Part shown: positions 23,145 to 34,059 of the stretch, piece after piece
How positions within the stretch are numbered: position 1 is the first letter of the stretch
Layout of the letters: each line of letters starts with the position of its first letter
Assembly: GCA_018894105.1 (NCBI GenBank)
Contig: CM032133.1
Span: forward strand, 13,344,501-13,408,500
Source: Jacaranda mimosifolia
Lineage: Eukaryota; Streptophyta; Magnoliopsida; Lamiales; Bignoniaceae
Length of the DNA: 64,000 nucleotides
Reading direction: 5' to 3'
Made by a program: the position numbers and the translations under genes
The notes under the pieces: generated by a model
What the model was told of the DNA's origin: nothing
The model's input: only the letters and a program-made list of their open reading frames with translations
Databases searched by the model: none

Positions 23145-24303
23145 CCTAGCTCGTAAACTGAAGGGCTTGTTGGACGATCACGGACAGTTGTACAGAAGAT
23201 CAATCGTAGGACCGCCGCTGAGATGTTTAAATCCCGAGCAGGTGAATGAAGTGCTGCAGGAAATACATGCAGGCATCTACGGAAACCACTCAGGAGGCCG
23301 GTCCCTGGCACATAAGATCACGCGATATGGGTATTTCTGGCCCACTTTGTTGAAGGATTCTGTTAACTTTGCTAGGAAATGCCCATCTTGTCAGGTACAT
23401 TCGAACATGCAACACCAACCAGCCGCACCAATGACAAATGTTGATATCACTTGGCCATTCGACCAATGGGGCATCGACATAGTCGGCGCGCTCCCAAAGA
23501 CCACCGGCTAGCGCAAGTTTATCATAGTGGCCGTTGAGTACTTCACAAAATGGGTGGAAGCTGAAGCAGTCCCGAAGATCACTGATGCGGCCATCAAGAG
23601 TTTCATATGGAAGAATATTGTTTGCCGTTTCGGGCTGCCTAAAGTCCTCATCTCAGATAACGACACCCAATTCCAAAGCAAAAATACAAGAAGATGGTGC
23701 GAGACCTTAGGCATTGCGCAACATTTTACTTCAGTGGGAAATCCGCAAGCCAATGGACAGACCGAAGTGACCAACATGACTGTCCTTGATCACATTAAGA
23801 GTTGAATAGCAGGGATGGGAACCAGCTGGGCGGATGACCTCCCGGGAGTCCTTTGGGCCTACAGAACCACCCCTCGAACAACCACAGGTCAAAGCCCTTA
23901 CAGCCTAGTTTACGGATCCGAAGCAGTGGTCCAGTCAGAACTAATCCAGCACACCGCTAGAGTGATCCACTACAATCCAACAGCAAATACATCGGAAAGG
24001 GCACTGGACCTAATAACTATAGACGAGAAGCGTCTAGCGGCTTACAACATAATGCAGAGGTACCGCTCAAAGATGGCGGACCGCTATAACAAATCGGTAC
24101 GTCTGCGAAGTTTCAAGGTGGGTGATCTCGTCTTAAAGAAAGTGGAAGTGTCAAGGCCCGTCGGCAAACTTGACCCGAAGTGGAAAGGGCCGTACTCAGT
24201 CATCAAAGTGTCTAAACACAACGCCTACCGATTAGCAGATGCTGCAGGTCGCGAGCTGCCTCGAACGTGGAAAGCGATAAATCTAAAAAAGTTCTTATTG
24301 TGA
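23145..24303 (+). pseudogene. Integrase of the Tat-lineage element, two in-frame stops
   Basis: The integrase inserts the cDNA into the genome. Domains: an HHCC zinc-binding N-terminus (NHSGGRSLAHKITRYGYFW and ARKCPSCQVHS), a DDE core (DQWGIDIVGALP; LISDNDTQFQ; ANGQTEVTNM), and a C-terminal domain ending RTWKAINLKKFLL with no chromodomain. Stops interrupt the single frame at 23509-23511 (TAG) and 23803-23805 (TGA), with no frameshift. The upstream join to the inverted RT piece removes its natural N-terminal context. The final stop is at 24301-24303. Confidence 0.9.
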
Positions 24304-24388
24304 GCTGTTCACTGGCATCTTTTGTATTGAGTAAAGAACAATCAAGTTCCATTATGATTAAAAGGCACGTGACGACCGCAGCAAAACC

Positions 24389-25190
24389 TTAGTCGACCCC
24401 GTAGTCGACAAAAGGCTTAAACGAGTCAAGTCAAGGCGAAGAGCCGCGACCACCTTAGTCGACCCCGTAGTCGACGAAAGGCTTAAACGAAACAAGTCAA
24501 GGCCAAGAGCCGCGACCACCTTAGTCAACCCCGTAGTCGACGAAAGGCTTAAACGAAATAAGTCAAGGCCAAGAGCCGCGACCACCTTAGTCGACCCCGT
24601 AGTCGACGAAAGGCTTGAACGAAACAAGTCAAAGCTAAGAGCCGCGACCACCTTAGTCGACCCTGTAGTCGACGAAAGGCTTAAACGAATCAAGTCAAGG
24701 CCAAAAGCCGCGACCACCTTAGTCGACCTCGTAGTCGACGAAAGGTTTGAATGAAACAAGTCAAGGCCAAGAGCCGCGACCACCTTAGTCGACCCCGTAG
24801 TCGACGAAAGGCTTAAACGAATCAAGTCAAGGCCAAGAGCCGTGTCCACCTTAGTTGACCCTGTAGTCGATGAAAGGCTTAAACGAATCAAGTCAAGGCC
24901 AAGAGCCGCGACCACCTTAGTTGACCCTGTAGTCGATGAAAGGCTTAAACGAATCAAGTCAAGGCCAAGAGCCGCGACCACCTTAGTTGACCCCGTAGTC
25001 GACGAAAGGCTTAAACGAAACAAGTCAAGGCCAAGAGCCGCGACCACCTTAGTCGACCCCGTAGTCGATGAAAGGCTTCAATGAAAAAAAAAAAAAGTCA
25101 AGGCGAAGAGCCGCGACAACTTTAGTCGACCCCGTAATCGACGAAAGACTTAAATGCATCAAGTCATGGCGAAGAGCAGCGACCACCCCA
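24389..25190. repeat. Tandem array of 66-bp units, about 12 copies, inside the Tat-lineage element
   Basis: The unit contains TTAGTCGACCCCGTAGTCGA, AGGCTTAAACGA, AAGTCAAGG and AGAGCCGCGACCACC. Unit starts fall at 24389, 24455, 24521 and so on every 66 bases to 25049; the next is 73 bases on because of a 13-base A run near 25085. The last unit fades near 25190. The period is a multiple of three, so several frames stay open, but these frames are not genes. It lies between the end of pol and the end of the antisense gene. Confidence 0.95.
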
Positions 25191-25468
25191 GTCGATGAAA
25201 ATTCTCAACAAACGGGCATCGAAGTCCCTGAGACAGGGTCGCAAAATCGACGTCACACTTGCAGAAATGCCGCTAAGGCTCAAAGTCGAGCCCCATCGAC
25301 AAAATCATTTACACTTTACTAATCATAAATGGCGACAAAGTTCAAGTTATCTTGCAATGGAGAAAAATAGTGTTCGAAATTGAACAGCTGGCAGATGCAG
25401 GGCAACAAAATTTTATTTCATTCTCAAGAAGCCTCAACGAGGCATTTACATCAAAACAAAAACAAGTA

Positions 25469-27941
25469 TTACAAGTCCCAGCTAGAACTGCCAGACCCTT
25501 CGAGGGGTAAGGCGGGAGCAGGAGCAGGAGCAGACCGGGGCTCAGGCGGTGCCATGGCAACGGGCATTGCCGCGGTGACTGGGCGAGACGGACAGGCGGC
25601 AGAAGACATAAACAGTCGCTCGGCGACTGGGAAGAAAGAGGTAGTGTCGGCTTGGCCTTCGGAGATTTTATAGGCGAGATCACCGGCGAACTCAAACTCT
25701 CGACCCACAGCCTTCACTTTCTTTTGAAGGTCTGCCTTTCGCCTCTCTTCAGGAGTCATGTCGATCTCCCCCGTTTCCTCAACATTGGCTTCGGCCTCGT
25801 CGACATCTTTATCCCCAATTGGGCGCAACTGCTCTCGAAAGCAAGGCCCATGTTCGAGCGATCTTCGTCGCTAACCGCATAGCCCAGGCATCGCATTTGT
25901 GTAATAGCCTTATTAAAGGCACTTTGGGCATCGTCCAGGGCCAGCACCACGCTCGCATCCTGAAAGGTGGGGCTCACCATGAACTGTTGTACCGTCTCCT
26001 TGCGAACCTCCAAAACTATCCGCTCGAATTCTGTCCGGGCCTCGACCAGACGCTTGCCTTGACCAGCCGCCCGACCAGATTCATAGGCGACCTGAATGTC
26101 CAGTTCAAGTTTTTTCAGCTTCGCCTCCATCTTTGTCTGCTCCGTCACCGCCAGCAGGACTTGCCTATCTTTCGCCTCCATTATTTCGGCGTGTTTGGCA
26201 TTCTCCTTCTGCACTTCCTTGAGCCGTAGTTGGGATGACTCCAGCTGGGCCTTCAATGTTTCAGCATCGCAGCTAGCATCCAATTGTTCACGATCAGCGA
26301 GCACCAGCTCAGAACGACGGTAAAAATTGTAGACGATTTGCGCGACCTGAAACATAAAAATCATTACCATCCATGTAGGAAAAATTGATTACTCCAGTTT
26401 ACAGCTTAGGGGATCTCACCATGTTCGCGTGATATGCGACCTCGCACAGCGCCCCGGGCTAACTCAGGCCCATTATCTTCCTCTGGTCAGCCAGGAACTG
26501 ACCAACCAACATCCATTTCAAGGGGTCGACCCCAGTTGGCCCAGATCCATGCATATAGGACGAGTCATCCACAAATAGGCTGGGGTCCGACCAGAAACGA
26601 GGAGACGGGAACTTCCTCAGGCCGAATAAGGTCTCCGCACCTCGATCCTCGAAGAGATCGTTTCCCGTCGGCATCCCCGACCCGGCGCCCTTCGATTTTC
26701 CTTTCTCCTTTCCAGCAACAACAATCTTTTTGGGCGGAGGCCCACTATTTTCGCCCATGGGTCTTTTTCCCCGACCAGCGTCTCTCTCGACCGCTATTGC
26801 TCGACCAGGCGAGGGGGTTGGGGATGGTGCATGGGCCGCAGCTAGTCGGCGGGGCTCGTCGGCTCCAGTCGACTCTTGTCGAGACGCAGCGCCTTGTTTG
26901 CGTTGCTGGTTCCTTTCAGCGCGAGCCAGTGCATTACTCCTTGCGCGGTTCATGATTTCATCTCGGTCTGCAAACAACAAACACAACAGAGGTCAAATGA
27001 AGAAATGAACGTAGCCAAGTAACAAAGCAGGGCACACATTTCATCTACCTATCTCATAGTCATCTGCAAAATTTAGAAGGGCTGGCGACAACCCAGCCAG
27101 CACTAACTGCTGCTCCTCGAGGAATACAGTGGCCTCCATGGGACCAAACCCGACCAGATCCCTCACGAAGGTGTTTGGCCAAGTAGGGGTGCGATTCCCT
27201 GGTATCTCGACCTGTCCCCCAACCACTCTCGAGGAATGTCAAACCCCTCGTTCACCCAAACGAAGAAATAACGTTTCTTCCACTCCTGCCCATATGAAGA
27301 GGAGGGAGCCACGAGAAACTTGCGGCGAGGTCGAGCAGTCAAATAGTAAAAGCCCAACTCCTCGGAACTACCAGATTTTTGTGACATGCATAGATAGAAG
27401 AGGTTGGAAAAATTTTCAAAACTGGGGGCCTGATCGAACAAATGCATCAAAACTAAGAAACTGCAGAGGGTGGCAAAGCAGTTGGGTAATAGTTGAGTTA
27501 TGCCCACTCGAAGACCCCTAAGCAGGCCTATCATACTATCACTTAAGGGGAACCTCAACCCACATTTCAGTGCATCCTCGAACACTGTTATGTAACCGGC
27601 GGGAGCGCGGTGCATTCGACCAGGAGGCCCAGGGGATAATAGTTGATATTCGAGAGGAATATGGTAAAGCTCCCTCAGGCGCACCAAATCCGTAGGAGTC
27701 ATTACGGAAACTATCTCACTATAGTGGTCAGGGGTGAAAAATCTCCCACGAGAAGGGGGTACCCGGCTGGGCCCAGCTTTCCCACCACGCACGCCGCTCA
27801 AGCTCCCGGAGCTCGAGCTGCTCGTACCGGAACCACCGCTGGACAACCCACCAGAAGGAGCAGGAAACTCCCTACGCCCCTCAGACGGGGTGGCCTCACT
27901 GTCCCCCCCTGGCTACCCTCAGAACTGAATAACCCAAGCAT
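25469..27941 (-). pseudogene. Antisense accessory gene with a Transposase_28-like (putative gypsy-type) domain, three exons
   Basis: This gene is transcribed against the retrotransposon, from near the 3' LTR towards pol. Exon 1 (27941-27049; a clear frame from 27846) has a Ser/Gly-rich start and then the region PTDLVRLRELYHIPLEYQLL and DALKCGLRFPLSDSMIGLLR, which I recognise as the Pfam Transposase_28 type of plant gypsy-associated proteins. Intron 1 has donor G|GTAGATG and acceptor TTTGCAG; exon 2 (26967-26420) is basic and Pro-rich; exon 3 (26346-25469) is a long coiled coil (EQLDASCDAETLKAQLESSQ) ending in a Pro/Ala tail. Breaks: an indel at the G7 run near 27905, frameshifts near 27226 and 25825, and a TAG at 26459-26461. 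Function of this family is unknown; such antisense ORFs are known in Tat elements. Confidence 0.8.
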
Positions 27942-28140
27942 CTTCTTTAAAAGAAAAATAAAGAGAAAGGATTCAGAGAAACGAAGAGCTGGAGGAGCAC
28001 TTACTGGATACGAAGGTTAAGTCCACAAAATCTGCGAAGCGAATGCAAAGTTTAGGGAGTCTTGCAGCAAAAAATATCTCCTAAACGTTCTTGGAAATTT
28101 TGAAGCGGTAAAAGCGAAAATGGGCAGAATCACATTAAGC

Positions 28141-28148
28141 TTTTATAG
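28141..28148 (-). promoter_or_regulatory. Possible TATA box of the antisense gene
   Basis: On the minus strand this reads CTATAAAA, 200 bases upstream of the proposed ATG at 27941, just inside the 3' LTR. It would give the antisense gene its own promoter. Inferred from motif and position. Confidence 0.5.
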
Positions 28149-28357
28149 GAAAGATGATGCGGTTTCCCAAGCGTCCAGCCGCGGTTACCCAAACGTCCGC
28201 ATTAATGGATGGAGACGTTACGCCGCCCCACGCGCGCCACTATGTAACCGCTCAACAAGCACGTAGTATTCTGGCAGATTTTCAAAAACCCTGGTCGATG
28301 ATCGCTAGTGTTTGCTACTTCCCAACGCCGTTCGTCGATTCCTTGTTCGGCCTTGCG

Positions 28358-28372
28358 AAGTGGGGGGACTCA
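28358..28372 (+). other. Polypurine tract of the Tat-lineage element
   Basis: AAGTGGGGGGACTCA immediately precedes the 3' LTR (TGATATAGG at 28373), where plus-strand DNA synthesis is primed. Confidence 0.8.
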
Positions 28373-29036
28373 TGATATAGGATGGCCCACAGTGGCCCAA
28401 ATTAGTGAGGCACAACACCCAGTAGACGGCCCAGGACCAGAGCGACTCGTCAACTCTGTTCGACTCGTCGACCCTGTTCGACCAATCCACAAGGCGCTCC
28501 ATGGTCCTCGGAGCATCGACCTTTATTCTCGTCGATTCTCAGGTCGAGCCTTACACAGTACTCTGCCACCGCATTAAATGCGTTGACTGGCAACACGCCT
28601 CCGCATTAATGGCGCATGCCCTCCCCTCACCGTCTAACACAGCAGACGCCACAACAGTGTACCATCTTGTCCTACAGCGTAAAAGGACATCTAGCTGGCC
28701 ATATTTAAATGGGGGAATTGACCAATTACCCCCGGTAGGAGGCTGGAGGCCCCTGGGGCAAACCAAGGGCTTCCCTGTCGTTTCCTACAAGGGGGAGAAT
28801 ATAAAAACCCCTCAACCTTGCCTCTCATAGGTATGCACTCATACACTAAAAAGCTCCTACATTCCGCTGCTCGATTAAGAAGGTCGAATATATACTGACT
28901 TGAGCGTCGGAGGGCCTAAGCCGAGGGCCACTCGGCTAGCCTAACGTTTGCTGTGATTACAGGATTCCAATCCCAAACCAATCCAAAAGATCAATACCCC
29001 GGATCCGTATCTGTCATCGAAATCGAACCCTCATCA
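28373..29036 (+). repeat. 3' LTR of the Tat-lineage element
   Basis: 664 bp, the same length as the 5' LTR, with about 31 substitutions and no indels by hand alignment. It ends CCCTCATCA and is followed by the second CAATT target copy (29037-29041). Confidence 0.96.
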
Positions 29037-29041
29037 CAATT

Positions 29042-29260
29042 ATTTAAATAATTAAATTCAACTTAATTTCTAATAAATTAAGAATGATACTGTATACTAA
29101 GAAAATAATACCCTTTTTTTCAATTATAGTACTTAATTCTGGATATGTTATATATAATTTTGGTAATCTAGTACATCTTTGGAGAGTTTTTGTACTCATT
29201 TTTTCTTTGGCTGAATTTAGACTGTTAGTGTTGCATTAGAAATTAGTAGTATCAGTGCAT
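29042..29260. repeat. Continuation of the ~440-bp tandem array after the Gypsy insertion
   Basis: ATTTAAATAATTAAATTCAA and the TACTTAATTCTGGATATGTT and TCTTTGGAGAG words resume in the unit's order exactly where 19663 broke off. This shows that one unit was split by the retrotransposon. Confidence 0.85.
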
Positions 29261-29277
29261 ATATGAATACTATATAT

Positions 29278-30484
29278 CACTACAAAAAAATATGCTTTTT
29301 ACTATGGCTAATTAGGTGTAGTAAATAGTTATTAAGTGTAGTAAAAAGTTATTAACTACGCTTGTGCTACACTTTTCTAGTCGTAAGCATTGCGAGCGAG
29401 GTAAAAGCTTCGCTACACTTTTTTAATCGTGGTAATTAACTTTTGCTATGAAATTATCTTCAATTACTACAGATTTAATGTGAGGTAAAAAACTATCAAA
29501 TACACCATTGTCTTTTACTACAGTAAAAAAAGTGTAGTATATAATAGTTAATTGCCACACTTTAAAAAGTATAGTAAATGCTTAAATTATTTTTCACCAC
29601 AATTAAATGTAGTAAAAACCAATTAATTTGGGGAGTTTTCTTTTTTATTTGTACACACACAAACACCAGGAGCTTATCAGGATTCGAACTCTGGACCTTA
29701 TTCTTAAGTGTGTGAAAGTGATGCCATTAGGCCAATCGCCACTTTGTTATTAATTAGCTAATTTAAATATATTTGATTACTTAATCAACTTTTTTTTAAT
29801 AATAAGAATTATTGGAGACAAATATTTATTTTGCCTCCAAATTTGGGGTTTTCTTACTGTTTTAATGAACCTATTTAGTTAGCTAAATTAAGAATTTGAT
29901 TAAATAATCAAATATTTTTTAATAATAAAAATTAGAGGAAAATTTTCATTTTACCTCTACTTTTATTAATTAAAACCATAAGTAGTTAGGAATTTTTTAG
30001 GGGTTTTATTTGTTAATTTAGAATTTAATTAATTAGTTAATTAATTGCTATTTTAATAATAAAAATTGGAAGCAATTTTTTAATTTACCTTGAATATTAT
30101 TTATTAAGCATTACTTCCAACATATTTTTCTTCTTTTCTAGTGAATTTTTTTTAATTTAAGATCTTAATCTTTGCCTTAAAATTTTCACAAGTTTTATTG
30201 TTTTTATTTCACTAATAAAAAAGTATGGTTAATTCATTAACTTTTTGCTATAGTTTATGTAAAATTGTAGTAAATGTACAATATTATTCACCTCACACAA
30301 AAATTGTAGTAAATAAGTATATTTTTTGCTACGATAAGATGAAGTGTAGTAATTAATATAACTTTTACCACACGTTTGGAATTTTATACTACAATAGTAA
30401 AATCATAGCAAATAATCGTTTTTTACTACATTATTTTTAGCGAAGTAAAAAATATTGTAGCAAAAAGCATATTTTTTTGTAGTG
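29278..30484. mobile_element. Second non-autonomous CACTA element, 1,207 bp
   Basis: The ends are CACTACAAAAAAATATGC and its inverse GCATATTTTTTTGTAGTG, continuing as CTTTTTACTA / TAGCAAAAAG, i.e. near-perfect inverted ends of about 27 bp. A 3-bp duplication TAT flanks it (29275-29277 and 30485-30487). Subterminal regions hold many GTAGTAAA/TTTACTAC words in both orientations. There is no transposase frame. An inner tRNA-like promoter lies at 29680-29734. It belongs to a different subfamily from 13414-14532. Confidence 0.88.
29680..29734 (-). promoter_or_regulatory. tRNA-like Pol III promoter (A and B boxes) inside the CACTA element
   Basis: On the minus strand TGGCCTAATGGC (29734-29723) fits the A-box form TGGCNNAGTGG, and AGTTCGAATCC (29690-29680) fits the B-box GGTTCGANNCC, with 32 bases between, close to tRNA spacing. 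No acceptor stem pairing was found, so this is a tRNA-derived fragment (SINE head-like) and not a tRNA gene. Confidence 0.6.
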
Positions 30485-30627
30485 TATGCCTTGAAAAATA
30501 CTAATATGTTAATAATTTATAACACATATCTTAGTAACAATATTCATATCTATATCAACTTCCATATGAAATTTTTTTCTAATTACTATGTACGACGACC
30601 ATCCATATAATCCAAATAAGAAATATC

Positions 30628-33450
30628 TGTAACGCCCCCACTCGGGATAGTACATAAGCTGAGGCACCACTCTGATTCAGTCTTAATTTCAAAACCCATA
30701 ATTCGAACAATAGGCCCATACTTAACATTTCAAACCCATCAAAAATAGTGATGAGTTCAACTTAAACAAACCTTAACAGAGAATTACTGAATACATACCA
30801 TAATGATCCTTCTACAGTTAACATAATATTTACATGCTTCAGAAATTTAGTCTTAGCTTATGAACATCTAATCTATTACAAAATATTCATTGGTCCATGC
30901 CTGAGGTCCGAATTCATCACCAAAACCTGTATGAGAAAATTAAAGTGATATTGGGGGGGGGGGGGGTAAGTCCAAAGGATAATCTTAAGAACAATTAGTA
31001 GGGATCTATCTATCTAGGAAGAATCAACTCAACAAATCACAAATTTTACAGTCAGAATAGGTACATATCAAGAAAGCAAGCAGTAACAATTTAGCAAACA
31101 TGAAGCTCTCCTGCCTTATTGCTCCATGAACAGATTACAGGTAGTCGGGATACAGTCAAGTAAAGCAAACCTGAAGCATATGCATTCCAATAGATTACAA
31201 CAAAACATGCATGCATAGTAGATTCACCACCTTATACCAGTCAGTCAACCAGTTTACCAAAACGTAAGAGCTTGGTACATGGCAGATGCCCATACGGACA
31301 GTATGGCGCACCACAGATGCCTAGGGGAAAATCCCTAGCATATTGCGGATACCTAAGTGGGCTGCTCAGCGTATCCCTGACACCCATGCAGACCGCATAG
31401 CGTGCCCTACATAACCAAACATCTCGCTAGGATTTGGCCTTTGGCCCAAGAAATCTCTATTTATATTAAAAGTTGTGCAGATGCCCATACAGACCGTATG
31501 GCGCACCGCAAATTCCAGATAAGAAAGCATGCCGACGAGGAAACTATAACAGTACAAAATAGTTTAGAATTGTACAGAAATGCCGACAAGGCAGAATGAT
31601 AGTAGTAAATAATGGCCAATTAAAGTTGTAACAAATAACAAATGTGCCAGCAAAGCAATAGATAACAAGATAGGATGGAACATATAATAGACAGAAACAA
31701 GCAATAGAACGTCATAGATAAACAGGCAACAGTTCTAGGCGCCAAAACAGACAGGATTCAGAATAAATAACAAATGATAACCCTTACAGGGGTGTACATA
31801 TCAGACAACAGATAACAATCGAGAACCCAAATAATTCTTAGATTTCAACAAAACAAATTACAGTAGAGAAACAGGAACCCTCACAGGGGTTTATCATAAT
31901 AATAGATAAGTATGAGAAAGTGCAAGATTAGTAGACCCTCACTTTTGTAGTTCTCAGATAAAGCAATCACAGTCAGCAGGACCTACTTCTTCGTCACCTA
32001 AACAAAAGTGTATTTTTACCATTAAAATCCTCTGATTCTTAATACGCATAATCATACTATTACCAATCCCAAAATCACTAATTAATCAATTAATACGGTA
32101 ATTAGGGTCCGGTCAATTCTATCAGTACGAAATGCATTAATTTAGTCAATCACTATAGAAATAGTTACGTGGTTGTTTTGGATCCAATAATAGAATATAA
32201 TCTAGTCCTTAATTATATGTTTATCCTCACACATCAATCCCAATTCAACAACAACCCATTCAACATGATTAACCTCAATCAATGTCAATACTTAGGTCCT
32301 AAATATATAAAAATCCTTAAGTGATGTTTACATTATTTAATAAACTTAATTAATCCAAGTTAGTATATAATATGATACATCCGGGGCCACTAACTATATA
32401 ATAATGGTCCATGCATGGGATATAATATATATATGTGTACCAATCATATGTTATTCTTCCATTCTTGATTTAATACAAAGTTTATAAACAATGGTATAAT
32501 ATACATGTATATATATATATTCCAACTCTTATTCCAACTTTCCAACACAAGATTCGATTATGGGGTTTTTGGAATCACAAACTAAGTGCATGAGGGCGAT
32601 TGTTGCGTTGAGGGGGTGAAACTGTCTCTCTGCCGCTGCTGTCCGCCGTCATCAGAAAGATCAACGCCACCACTTGAAGATGCCTATCGACGAGAGCTGT
32701 CCAACGCTCTCCTCTATTTCTGGTTCTCCACCGAAAAAGCCTCTATTGTCCACTGCCGTGAAGATTTTGCCGGATTCTGCCTTCATCACCACGTGAAACT
32801 CCCATGCAATGGTACTGCCGTGGTCCCTAAGTTGAGGGCTTTCAGAAAAGCTGCCTAGAAGTGCTTTCTTCTCGCTGCTGCGCCGACACCCATCGCTTTC
32901 GCCACGATGAGTTTTCAGTTCCCATTTTTTGGTGGCCCTCTGCCAGAAAAGCTGTGCATGTGGTATCAGGAGGTTGCTGGAAGTGAGGGGAAGAAGGTAA
33001 CCGATTTGGTTTTGGGAAATGGGGCTCGCTGGAAGAAATCATCGGAGGAGAAAAATAGTGGTCGTGGTGAGGATGAAAATGAAATTGGGGGTGGAGGAGG
33101 AAGAAAATTTGGTATTTATAGGGGGTGACTTTTCAAAATTTACATCTGGCCCCTAAACTTATTATTGCCTTGCATTTGGGTCCTTCAGCCTTTTAGCCAT
33201 ATTCAAATTAGCCCCCAGCTTCCTTAGTGCCTCACATTGACCTGGTTGACTTAAAATATTTTCAGTTTGACCCACAAAACTTCCGAGTGTTAGTCAATCA
33301 AACTTTTCTCCGATTGCGATTCGACCCCAAAACTTTCAATCTCATTGCAATTAAATCCTTCCTATTTATTTTGAAGCCCTAAAATTTGTCAAACGTAATA
33401 TTTTGATTTTCAAAACTTATGTTCTAAAATACCAAATTTGGGGTGTTACA
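30628..33450 (-). repeat. Left LTR (3' LTR in element orientation)
   Basis: 2,823 bp, from TGTAACGCCC to GGGGTGTTACA on the plus strand. A 14-base G run at 30953-30966 is only 6 in the other LTR. A minus-strand TATA (TATAAATA; plus TATTTATA near 33113-33120) opens the R region. Short frames inside (for example 32586-32858) are not genes. Confidence 0.92.
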
Positions 33451-33465
33451 CTCTTCCCCCCTTAA
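33451..33465 (-). other. Polypurine tract of the reverse-oriented Gypsy element
   Basis: The minus strand reads TAAGGGGGGAAGAG directly before TGTAACACCCC, the standard place for priming of plus-strand synthesis. Confidence 0.8.
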
Positions 33466-33499
33466 AAGAATCTGGTCACCAGATTCTCATCTGAGTACT

Positions 33500-33765
33500 G
33501 TTTCGACTGGAAGAAAATAAGCAGATTCGGTCAATTGATCTAAATTATCCTTTCAGTACGTTCTGCCTGAATGGCTTCTTCAAGTCCCGATACGTTTTTG
33601 TGCCTCTCGAATGTATCGTATATCTTGACTTGTGCGTCTCACTAACAATATTTCTTCCACTTCTTCCGGCACATATATTTTTTTTCGGAACATAAGAATA
33701 CCTTGATTTTTTGTATTGAACTCAGACTCTCCAGAACTTCCAACTTTTTCCTTCTGCTTCAACAT
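33500..33765 (-). pseudogene. Integrase remnant of the reverse-oriented Gypsy element
   Basis: Two scraps survive on the minus strand. One is the linker before the integrase zinc domain (GILMFRKKIYVPEEVEEIL, 33765-33580). The other is the start of the integrase core (DQLTESAYFLPVET, near 33550-33510), which family members show as a D-R-L-T-K-S-A-H-F-like string. The rest of the integrase is deleted up to the polypurine tract. Confidence 0.7.
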
Positions 33766-34059
33766 CCATATATCATTGGCTTAGGGTTCGTCGCATTTCA
33801 TCTTGTAATTCGAACTGCATTTATCTCTGCAATCCTACTTGATATATCAATTTCAACACAGCACCCGGTCTTTAGGCTTTTTGATGCTTCTACTTCCAGT
33901 AAGTGAGCCATTCTAGCCCTTCGACTCAAGGCATTGACCACTACATTTGCCTTTTTAGGTGATAGGTGATGGAAGAATCATAGTCTTCTAGAATTTCCAT
34001 CCATCAGCGTTGTCTCATGTTCTGGTCCTCATTCCAGTCAAATGGTTGACTTTTGAGTT

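Larger units (their letters stand above)
19664..29036 (+). mobile_element. Tat-lineage Ty3/Gypsy LTR retrotransposon, 9,373 bp, with antisense gene
   Basis: Two 664-bp LTRs (TG...CA) bound the element, and a 5-bp duplication CAATT (19659-19663 and 29037-29041) flanks it. Order on the plus strand: PBS-like site, gag, protease, the N-terminal end of RT, a rearranged gap, integrase, a 66-bp tandem array, an antisense gene, PPT, 3' LTR. The integrase has no chromodomain, and an extra gene lies antisense between pol and the 3' LTR. Both are features known from the Tat clade (Grande/RIRE2/Retand relatives). The two LTRs differ at about 31 of 664 positions by hand count, mostly transitions, suggesting an insertion a few million years old at most. 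It cannot move by itself because RT/RNase H is missing. Confidence 0.95.

Noticed and set aside
24358..25047. 229-codon minus-strand open frame
   Set aside because: It is made wholly of the 66-bp tandem repeat, whose period is a multiple of three, so a frame stays open by arithmetic. Several frames are open there and none resembles a protein family.
24389..25190. CRISPR-like array
   Set aside because: The whole 66-bp unit is repeated, with no constant repeat alternating with variable spacers, and it lies inside a plant retrotransposon.
26434..26955. 173-codon plus-strand frame inside the Tat element
   Set aside because: It is the complement of exon 2 of the antisense gene, which has splice sites and protein-like composition on the minus strand.
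29680..29734. A tRNA gene
   Set aside because: Only the A and B box words are present. I could not pair an acceptor stem or place an anticodon loop, and it lies inside a CACTA element.
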